Shown one piece after another: positions 54,676 to 64,000 of a stretch of 64,000 nucleotides of DNA. The stretch lies in contig OZ020519.1 of the NCBI GenBank assembly GCA_963971425.1, positions 10,184,028 to 10,248,027 of the forward strand, given 5' to 3'. Below the pieces are notes generated by a model that did no database searches, was not told the origin of the DNA, and saw only the letters and a program-made list of their open reading frames with translations. The DNA comes from Bryoerythrophyllum caledonicum (lineage: Eukaryota > Streptophyta > Bryopsida > Pottiales > Pottiaceae). How positions within the stretch are numbered: the stretch's first letter is position 1; each line of letters opens with the position of its first letter. The position numbers were made by a program, and so were the translations under genes.

Positions 54676-57600
54676 TTGTGGGGAGCACAACTTACTGTCG
54701 ACTACTTCTTCGAGATGGAGTCACGCGACGCTATCCATAGCCCAGCCAGAGTAGACGCAAGGGACAGGAAACTGGAGGCGAGAGAGGAGGCTACTGCGAG
54801 AAGAGGCGGAAATACCCACAGAACCTGTCCATGCAACATATGCTTGGGTCAGATCCGTTCCAAACGGACTTCTACAACGGTGCGGTTACACCTGGCCAAG
54901 TATGGGAGGCACCCTTACCACCGAGGGTCAACAAAGGTATGTTTTCCTAAACAACTACAGTTTTACGCATTTCCCATGTATATTAGGGTTCTCGATCGCC
55001 ATGTCCAGGTTGATCACGGGGCATCCTGACGCACTTAAGTGTAAGTTGCGTGGGCAGGGATGGCCTGAAGACGACTCGGATAACGAGTGGGATTCTTACA
55101 TCCGTGAGAGCTTCGGAACGGGAGCATCTGGGTTTTTAGGTCAATTTCAAGCAACACTAGACGAGGACATGGATATGCCAGTCCTTGTGGAGCATGCGTT
55201 CCACATGTATGATGGAATCGCTGGCACAATTGGTGTCATGCCAGACCCGGAAGGTGTAAATGAAGTCCGGGGTGAGGGAGACGAGGAATATCCGAATGCA
55301 CAGCCGTCACTATTGCAAGAGACAGAAGGTGAACAACCTCCTCAGCGGACCAACAGAGATGGCCGCACAGATGATGTACAACAGCCCACCGCAGGGGTAG
55401 TGGAGGGTTCTGGATTGGATAACTTCAGTGACGATGAAGGATAGGACGATGTTCCGGCTATGGAGGCGGCCCTCACCATCGAGCAAGAGCTTCTCGAAGA
55501 AAGCGCAAGAACCCCGTTGTTCGCACGAGCTAAGTTGATACAATTGAGTTCGACCTTGTTGCTATTAAACTGCTTAAGGACGCATGGTGCATCTAACCTA
55601 TTGGTAAACGAGATTTTCCAACTTTTGTCGAAGAGCATCCTCCCAGAAATCAACTCTCTTCCACAGTCTGAGTACTCTGCCTCTAAAATTCTGAAGCAGC
55701 TCGGTCTGGCCTATGACACGATTCACGTGTGTCCCAGCCCTCAGGCCTACTTGCTTTTTCGAGGCCCAGAGGATTCTTTGTTGGACAGGTGTTCCAAGTG
55801 CGGTTCAGAGAGATACAGGAAGGTAGGTAGGTCTCGCATACCATACAAAGTGCTTAGGCACTTCCCTTTGATACCGAGACTGCAACGGATGTTTAGTACC
55901 CCAGTACAGGCATCTTTCATGACAGCTCACGCAAGACTTGCTAGCACGGACGACACAATGCGTGGTGCGTTTGACTCACACCAGTGGAAGTACATCAATT
56001 GGCGATGGTAGAACGAATTTGCAAAAGAGGACCGGAATCTGCGGTTGGGACTAGCAACAGACGGGGTAAACCCGTTCTCCATAAAACGATCCACTCACAG
56101 CACTTGGCCAGAGCTCATCATGAACTATAATCTCCCTCCATGGTTAGCAACCAAAAAGCATTTCATTATGCTGAGTTTGATCATTCCTGGAAAACGTTCA
56201 GTGACAGGTGATAGCTTCGACACATACCTTCAACCTCTAGTGGACGAGTTGCAGTTGCTTTGGAGTGAGGGAGTGCGTACCAACGATGCTGCAGTTTAGA
56301 AGGGCTCCCCAAGCTTTCAAATGAAGGGCATGCTGTTGTGGACATCTCATGATTTTCCCGCATACGGTGTAGTTGCGGGATGCGTCACAAAAGGGTACAA
56401 AGGGTGCCATGTTTGTGGTAAGAATACTATATTGCGTCGTTCCGTTGCTTTGAGAAAAAATGTATACGACTCTCAATACAGAAGTTGGTTGCCACCAGGA
56501 CACCCGTGGCGCACAAACAGATTGGCTTTTAATGGCGAGGAGGAACTCCGCGACCCACCTGAGCCCATACATGTGGATGACATTCTCAGGTGGGGGCGCT
56601 TGCGGGAGGCGTTCATGCTAAGGGGTGGCACGCCTAGGGCCGAAGATCCAGCCCGTCAGTTTGGAATCAAACGGGTGTCGTCATTGTTTTCTTTACCTTA
56701 CTGGGCGGTGAGTTTATCCATACTCCTAGCGTAGGTCCTTCATAGAGTATCGCCCTTACTCAGAGTATTTCATCTCATTTGTTTCCCAACTGTTGAAAGC
56801 AGTCCTTGTTTGCAGTTATGTGTACTCCGTTCAACCATGGTCGTCCTCACAGGTTTCTCTTCGACTGTGAGACCACATGCTGACTCATGTCTCATTAGCA
56901 GCGTCATGTTTGATTTCATTTTAAATTAGGTGGTTGGCCTATACCATTGACCAAGAAGATGTACTTTTCTTTATAAAATACTGAAATTGTACTCCTGCAA
57001 GAGCTTCCAATTCGGAATACGCTTGATGTTATGCACATCGAGCGTAACATATCCGACAACGTGCTCAGACACCTGTTCGGGGAAAAGGACATCGCAGCCC
57101 TTAGACGGGACATGGAGGAGGCACGCGTGTCAAAAAATCTGCACCTGATACCAACGGACAGTGGAGATTTCATTAAGCCGAAGGCTCCTTTTGTTTTTTC
57201 GTCCTCAGAACGAGAACGTTTCCTAGCCCTGGTGTCAACCACCAAGGTCCCCTCCGGTTACAGTTCAACACTCTTGAAGCATGTTGGTGAAATGAGACTG
57301 TCGAGGCTTAAAAGCCACGACCATCAAATTTTGCTTCAACAGGTTCTTCCTGCAGCCATCCGCCATTCCCTCTCTAGGGGCGTTAGAGAAACTATAATCC
57401 GGCTTTCAAAATTATTCCAGAAAATTTGCTCCAAGGTAATTCGAAAATCTGAACTCACATCTCTTTACACAAATAGTGCGGAGATGCTATGCATGCTAGA
57501 GATGTATTTCCCCCCAGGGTTCTTTGATATTATGCCCCATTTAATTATCCATCTTGTGAGAGAGTTGGAAATATGCGGGCCAGTTCATTCCAGATGCTGT

Positions 57601-58932
57601 TACTTTGTTGAGAGGTACCTTGGCCAGTTGACGAAGTACGTGAGGGATAAATCAAAGCCTGAGGCCGGCATGGCTACGGGGTATATGGTGGACGAGAGTC
57701 TAGGATTCTGCACAGAATACTTCTCCTTATACAAGCACACGCGTAGACGCATCTGGGACCCTGAGGAAGAGATGCGTGATGCGGGTGAATTATTAGTGGG
57801 AAATCCCCGGCATAGACGCCTCTCGACATTGGAGCTGGAGCAGGTCCATGACTATGTCATATGGCAGAGTGTGTACACGACTGAGCTCATGAGGTAGGCC
57901 AGGGCAGTCTGTATTCATCTTAATCCACATCGCTGAATTTCTCTGTTATATGTTAAGCGCATGCAATGATAAGTTTCCTCTATTTAATCCTAACATGGAA
58001 ATTGACCACCACATGAGCAGTGCGTGGAAGGACAAAGAGCTAGAGTGGCAGGCAGAACGCGATGACCGTTCACGTCGTTGCCGTGAACGAAAACAACGAC
58101 AAAGAGCTAGAGTGGCAGGCACTTCCGTTCACGGCAACAACGAGGACGCAATGGTCCTGTCACATATACATACCCTGAACATTTGGCTGGGAATTTCCCC
58201 ACCTTTGGATCTTGGCTGAACCGTCACGTTCGGATGCTCCAATCCGAAGGATTCCCTGTCTGTCCAGAGTTGGCGGAGCTGCATTGCACTCCAAGTCATA
58301 TTGCGTTTTCTTTTAAGTTGATGTGGGCATACGGGTGCCACTATAGGTGCAACCCCGAGTCATGCGACAGTCATGTGACATTCGACTCAGAAATAGCGTC
58401 GGTGGCTGCAGACAACTCTACTGTCGACGTGGGAATACTCAAAGATACATTGATGATTTTGTATGGTAAACTCAATTGCGTGGTGATGCAAGGGGAGTGG
58501 ATTAAGTCAAACGATCAAGGCAGGGCCTCTACACGGAAAGATCGTCTAGGCTTTTGGACCGTGCTATTCAATGCTCGAGAGCGGGGACCGCATGTGAACC
58601 CCTTCATTTTTCCCTCGAATATATCCCAAGTTTACTTCATAGACGACGGAATCCATGAAGGGTGGAAGGTTGTTCTCCGTCACGAGCCAAGAAGCCGCCG
58701 GGTGACAGAGGACAAGGATTCACCCGAGTTTGACAGAGCTGGCGAGTCCTTTCCCCTACCAAACGGCTACCGAGCCGAAGACGACGATGACGTATGTAAC
58801 GAAGCATCTGCTGAAGTCGAAGACATAATCGTTGACGCAGACTATGTACGAGTAGTGGACGCCGAAGCTCGAGCCGTAGAGGAGGAGGCTTTCTGGGACG
58901 ATGGTGATTACGAAGATGAAGAGGCTCTCTAA
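54676..58932 (+). pseudogene. TNP2-like CACTA transposase (decayed)
   Basis: Order of recognisable parts: a Cys/His box (CPCNICLGQIRSKRTSTTVR, HLAKYG) at 54,830-54,910; an acidic linker; the tnp2 core from 55,790 (CSKCGSERYRKVGRSRIPYK, VLRHFPLIPRLQRMFSTP, LRLGLATDGVNPFSI, YNLPPWLATKKHFIMLSLII, LLWTSHDFPAYGVVAGC); and the segment LDVMHIERNISDNVLRHLFG with the DUF4218-like region at 57,004-57,893. A C-terminal DUF4216-like region follows (QVYFIDDGIHEGWKVVLRHE). In-frame TAG codons at 55,442, 56,009 and 56,297 break it; two stand where a Gln codon would fit. A donor at 56,709 (GTGAGT) and acceptor near 57,003 define one intron. The exon 1 to exon 2 join is out of phase, suggesting another lesion. 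Confidence 0.85.
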
Positions 58933-59885
58933 TACGTCCACTGACTACAATGCTGAAGCGTTTGTCGGATTATTTTCATAGAGGCCCGCTCCCGGTAAGT
59001 ATGACACTTCACACAGCTTATAGACTTCACTTAGATTATCTACATGATTTTGTTTCATGTATCATTTCAGTCCAGTAGCCTAATTATACCTGATTGGATT
59101 GGATTTCTGTTGAAACCATTCCACGGTGAAGAGTCGTGATTTGTGATTAAAGTGTCTTGTTTTTTTACTTATGTGTGCAGTTTGCTTTGACGATTATGAT
59201 GACACTGGCCTCCTCTGTCAGTACTTGAATGATGCAGTCAGCAGTCATCATTTGCTTAAAAATGCGAGAACAATTCTTATGTAATCCGAAGTCCATTTGA
59301 TCAAGTAGTTGTTTCTCTTTAAGTAAGCCACATTTTTTGGGTCTGTTTAATCCTGTGTTTATGTTGTTTTAATTTTTTATCAGTGAGTTCTTTTGATTAT
59401 TAGATTCCAATTCACAAAAGCAGACAAGTAGTTCATCGATCATAAGAAGATGTCGGTCCAGTGTAGAGATTTGGAAGTGAATATAGGATTTTATGCCCAA
59501 TGCTCCTCTGTCAATTCAAACTTCTCTAACTGATTTCTCTGAGTACAGTTCAAGTTATGCGACAAGATTATTTTGAAACCGATTGTTTATAAGACACAAT
59601 CAATTTTCAACGATTACATGTTGATTCGGAATATTTTGCGATGGAACAGTAGAAGTTCCATCGATATTAATATGTTTACTAACTCTTTCATATTGTTTAA
59701 ATCTGTGATTCATTTCGATACTAGATAGAAGAAGGTACTGATGATAAGCCTATGACTTTGAGAATTTGGTTCGAATTTTAAGTAATTCGTCGAGTTCATA
59801 TTTTGTAAGTATGGTAGGCGCCATTTCTAAAATGTTATCTCACGCTGGGATATGTAAATCGTTAACGTAATGTCGCGTTGTTGCA
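58933..59885. other. Non-coding stretch downstream of the TNP2-like gene
   Basis: AT-rich with no supported frame longer than a few tens of codons; probably 3' untranslated and intronic sequence. Confidence 0.4.
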
Positions 59886-62796
59886 GATCGAGGACCTTGA
59901 CTGTGTATGGACCTCGTCACGGGATGGTTCGTACAGCACAACAATTTCCATTTCACGTAAGAGTTTTCTTTTGAATGCACTTCAACTGTTGACTGTCCTT
60001 CGTTGTAGACGAATTACTTATGTTCATTCAGAACACTTAATATTGTCTCTTCAGGAGCAGTATCAAGTCAACGATATTTCTACTATCGTGGCTTTCTGTA
60101 CTTTTACAGTTATCTTATATTTCACATAACAAGTACTAGGTTCTACTTATAATGAATTTAGAACTGGAAAAGGGTCCTTATCGTACTGAAAATGTATGCC
60201 TTGTCACATAGGAGGTTTTCATGAGTTGTTTTAAGTGTTCGTGTCACTCTAATCGGGCAGTCTTCAAGATAATTGTCACCCTGGAAAATTGTATGACTGA
60301 ATTGGTGCAGAGTCTCGTGTTCACCTAATGCCACCATGTCCACAAGTCTGATGTCAAACATCCGTTTTTTTGGTGCCGTTAACTATGTACATGTCGGAGT
60401 GTACAGAATCTCCGTTGGTGATCTTCGGAGAACGGATGCAAACCTGGACTTCTAAGGTCTTGCTGGAAGTTCCGTGTATACATTTCTTTCACCTTCGGTA
60501 CATAACTTTATCAATACTGTCATGTGTCAGTTATCTCATGGCTTCATGATATCCTCTGCTTTTAGCCGTGTTGTGAAGCTTCTGCGACCCAGGTAATTTC
60601 CATAACACTGAGAACAACTGTGAATAACCTGATTTTTGTCCATGTGATCAATTCACCGCGTTCTTTCAAGGTGTACGTCCTAAAAACGCAGAATTGTAAG
60701 TGTTTTCATTTCAAAAATTTTGCCGGGGGGTATGATGGACCTGGGGACGGAAAAATTGCCAAGCCTCGAAGAACCGGAGTACAATTTGTGCCAGGTAACG
60801 CGACGACCTTTTATCATTCTAGGGGCATACTGGTGTTGATTCACTCTACCGTCGTTGATCACATCTAGTTGAAGTTGAAACTTGTTTTGTGATTGAAACC
60901 TCACTTTATTGATTTACCTTGTAACCCTGCACGTTACAATACATAATCACTGAAGTTTCTACTTGTCACCGTAATTGTCGAGAACTGGTGTAATAATACG
61001 TTAAAAAACCGTCAGGGTCCTCTTGTTATTTATCTTCTCAATGATCATATGCCGTTCCTTTTGCACTGTCATGATCTTCTGAGATATGATTGCTTAAATC
61101 AATCTGTATAAGCTTTGATTGATTATTTTCTTTGCACAATTCTCTATTCTCAGGGGAATCGCACCAGTCCGTAGCGTCAAGTAGTTACTAAACAGTCTCC
61201 TCTTCTTTTAAAGATATGGCATTATTATCTTCTGTGTGATATTTCGTTCTGCTCTGGGAACTTTTGTTTGAGGTTATTTCTCTAACTCATCCGAAAAATC
61301 CCTTTTTTCATGGTGTAGTGGCTCCACTGTTCACCAACCCGACGCACATTGGAAATGAGGTGCAATATTCGGGATCAGCTATGGCGACGTCGAGCACAAA
61401 GGTGTCTGCCATGGCCTGGGACCAACGCCTCTATGGCTGTGCTCCCGGGACCTCACCCCCGGCAGGCCCCGTACCTTAAGGTTTCCACAGGACAGTGACT
61501 TCAACAAGACCTCAATGGAGCCAGATTTTTTCTCAGATGGAGGTATGTATATCATTCTACGCTTCAATTTTTGACATAATCCCACTGCAATATTAGGTGG
61601 ATTAGGGCTGAAGTCGTAATTGCTGTGTCTACATTGATTCGGGGATTAATGCTGAAGATTTCCATGGGATATTGCTTATAATTGAAAATCTTTTCTGAGG
61701 GCGCAGTACTGCCGCACTAGTTAGTCGCCTGTTTTTTACGCAAATGATGTGCCCTTGTGAAACATATGGCCTCACGCACCCTAATTCACATCAATGACCT
61801 TCCCCCTCGCTTTTAGTTCCCGCTATATCGAGGTCTATGATCACGGATACATACGTGCATTTCTCAGGTGTCAAGTAATTCGAAGCTCTGGTGTCGTAGC
61901 CCTTACTTAGTTCGACTTGTATCTGCTCACTTCTCTGGAAGTTCGGTACCTGATAATGGTGCGCCCCATACCGTTCTCTCACCCGCCGTTGAAGCCTTCT
62001 CCGCAAAACACCGCCGCTGAAAAACCTGTATGTTTACTGCCCCAACCATTTCTTTGATGACGTTCACTTGTAATAGAGGTTACAGCAAGAGTTCATAATT
62101 TTATGTCCATTTCTATTCGGTGTAATTCCGGAAGAATTATCATGTATGTTGCACGTTGTGAAATGGCAAGTACACCTGACTTGGATTTGCCAATTCCAGG
62201 ACCTTGCAACTGAGGATGTGGTTGTCCCTAGGCGGAAACGATCAGGCAGAAATGGCAAACCGGCAACTGAGCAGAACTTCACTGCTGCAGGCGGCACCAC
62301 CACAAATATTCGCTCCTGGTTCACACACTCCGGAACGACCCCGGTAGACGACCCCTCGGACCATATCATCGCAACGCTTGGGAAACTGTCCGGAACTATA
62401 GCAGAGGTAGCACAAACTCGGAGGGATGCACTCTGTGACGAGGGAAACCTCTGGAAACACAATCACCGCGTGGCATCAACGAAGTTGGAGAAATCCACAC
62501 CAACGAAGATACAATCTGAGACGAAAGATGTGGGAACTCTCTCTAACAAAGCTAAATTCTGGGAGGATGTCGTGGAATTGTTCGCTGTGAACTCCGACTT
62601 TGTCAACGAACGAGTGAAGAAGCTGAAAGAATCGGTAGCGTCTCAAGTGAAGGTTTACACGGATTTGCAGGCAAAATTTAAAGACACGAGGATGAAGGCC
62701 AAGGAGACCACGCGCTGGGTGAAGACCGACATTAGCGAGCTCGACGCTTTGCTGAATTTCCTTCGCAATCGTGAAGAACCAGCTGTGCGATCCTGA
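59886..62796 (+). CDS. Possible third multi-exon gene of the CACTA element
   Basis: Candidate exons: 59,886-59,957 (IEDLDCVWTSSRDGSYSTTI), about 60,727-60,797 (GYDGPGDGKIAKPRRTGVQF), about 61,370-61,542 (SRDLTPGRPRTLRFPQDSDF) and 62,200-62,796. The last, after a CCAATTCCAG acceptor, gives about 198 residues. It has a basic patch (PRRKRSGRNGKPATEQ), a polar middle and a coiled-coil-like C-terminal half (VNERVKKLKESVASQVKVYT, then LQAKFKDTRMKAKE). I do not recognise the family. The exons are linked only by orientation and splice-like borders. It may belong to the transposon or to the host. Confidence 0.35.
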
Positions 62797-64000
62797 ACAA
62801 CGTACCTAACATGGACAACGTAAGATCTGTAGTTGCGTTTGGGCACCTTAGTATGCAAAGTCGAACTGAGTGGTATGGGAGACAGAAAATCGTACACAAT
62901 TCACTACAAATTCGATCTAGAAATGTAGGCGTTGCGAATGTTTTTTTCCAGGACAAGTACTTTGTATACCGCAGTGTCTGGAGATTCCAATGCATTGTCG
63001 CACTGTACATCGAGTAGTTAAATCTTACCAAGGCTTTCATTCGCTTGCTAGAAACGTTCTGAACTCTGGACCAGTTTATGTTAAAGCTCTTCCGATTGGG
63101 AAACAAACAGTATGTGTATTCCTAATTTCTTTGTAACAGAGGTGCAATATTACGTGAAGCAGGATTATGGGTTGTTTACTTATGTTCCCGCTTTCCTTCT
63201 TTGTTTGATCGTCGTTCACAGAATGAGGTCTATACACTAAACAAATTACCATAAACATAGATGCACTCGCAGTATCGGGCCCCGCCATCTACAGTGCACG
63301 AGAATAGCCAATCAACAGAGACTGACATAGACTTTGATGACCACAATTTATCTTGGTCATATGCTTTGGTCACAAGAACCAGGTCTCCTACTAGTGGGCT
63401 AGCATCAATTTACGTCCAAGTTGTGGATAAGGAGACCTCATGTGCAATCTTTTCCTTCTGAGTGTAGGTCTGTAATCTATGCCCATCAACGTTGGTCAAG
63501 GCATGACATTGTGGATGATCAACAATGTCATGGTCATCTCGCCAAAACTTGAAGGTTTTTCTTTAACCCTTCAACGTCAGTTGGGAACCGTCTATACAGG
63601 CACGTGCACGTACTAGTATTTTTATCTGTAGAATAGAAAAAAAATATGTTATCTCTTAACCCCCAAAGGACCGTGACAATTTCACACCTAAAACACTTCA
63701 AAATTGTTGATTCTAGTACAATGACTAAGGAGAGAAGCAAAACCTGATATTTATAATTTTGATCATAGGATCTCAATCAAGACTTATTAATTAACTTGCT
63801 CACAAAATTTCATAAACTATGAACAAAAGAATTGAAAGATTATAGTATTTGAAGTCAAAACAATGGTTCATTTTCTTCTTTGCCTCGAGTGGATCAACAG
63901 ACTTTGACTTCCCTTAGCAGCCATTTTTCTACTGGCTAAAAATAGCCCAAACGAAAAATTAAATGGAAGGGTGCGATAGGTCTTAAGGAAATTGAAGTGT
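62797..64000. other. Window tail, no gene recognised; possible TTAA-type element ends
   Basis: TTAACCCTTCAACG at 63,563 and TTAACCCCCAAAGGACC at 63,656 resemble the TTAA-flanked end at 18,580. Their partners are not in the window. A hairpin with GACATTGT/ACAATGTC arms lies near 63,506-63,530. No coding supported. Confidence 0.35.

Overview
The window looks like nuclear DNA of a land plant: GT-AG introns, CCCTAAA-type telomere-like repeats, a plant CACTA (En/Spm) transposon with divergent TNPA-like and TNP2-like genes, a PIF/Harbinger relic, and one apparently intact plant-type exostosin (GT47) gene. I infer a repeat-rich seed-free plant (moss, liverwort or lycophyte), but the species is not decidable from what I can see.

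The first 37.6 kb is almost entirely two inverted copies of one giant DNA transposon that I cannot assign to a named family. The left copy enters at base 1, already in progress (about 1.7 kb is missing), and ends at 17,921. The right copy runs 19,749-37,633 (17.9 kb). They lie head to head around a 1.83 kb spacer. Ends share a 26 bp inverted repeat that begins ATGCCATATTTAAC. Each copy has two transcription units pointing away from an AT-rich gene-poor core. Toward one end runs a multi-exon unit with a ParB/sulfiredoxin-like motif, then an FCP1/NIF-like HAD phosphatase module and a second, degenerate one. Toward the other end run an ORF of unknown function, a DUF7869-like presumed DDE transposase, and a small, very acidic protein. 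The 14 bp palindrome CCGGAGATCTCCGG is scattered through both copies (26 exact copies counted by eye, plus about 15 one- or two-base variants). It clusters beside gene starts, sits singly in introns and even in coding frame. A sister form with GATATC in the centre occurs only near the element ends. I saw neither form in the last 26 kb.

The two copies are damaged in complementary ways. The right copy keeps an open transposase but has broken ParB-like, FCP1-like and acidic genes. The left copy keeps the ParB-like and acidic genes but has a broken transposase. Each copy also carries its own later insertion (2.4 kb at 6,499 on the left; a 1.2 kb CACTACACTAAAA element at 26,408 on the right). The right copy itself appears to sit inside a small TTAA-flanked element.

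From 37.6 kb onward: a gene-poor stretch with a 78 bp tandem duplication; the exostosin gene (39.5-41.5 kb, minus strand); a Harbinger fragment (42.8 kb); a hAT-like non-autonomous element (43.3-44.6 kb); a small hairpin MITE (45.4 kb); a 2.9 kb CACTACACTAAAA element made of nested hairpins (45.8-48.7 kb); and a decayed autonomous CACTA element (about 49-63 kb). That last element has a TNPA-like gene on minus, a TNP2-like transposase pseudogene on plus, and a possible third multi-exon gene. Exon boundaries are read by eye and coding assignments rest on remembered family motifs, with no database search.
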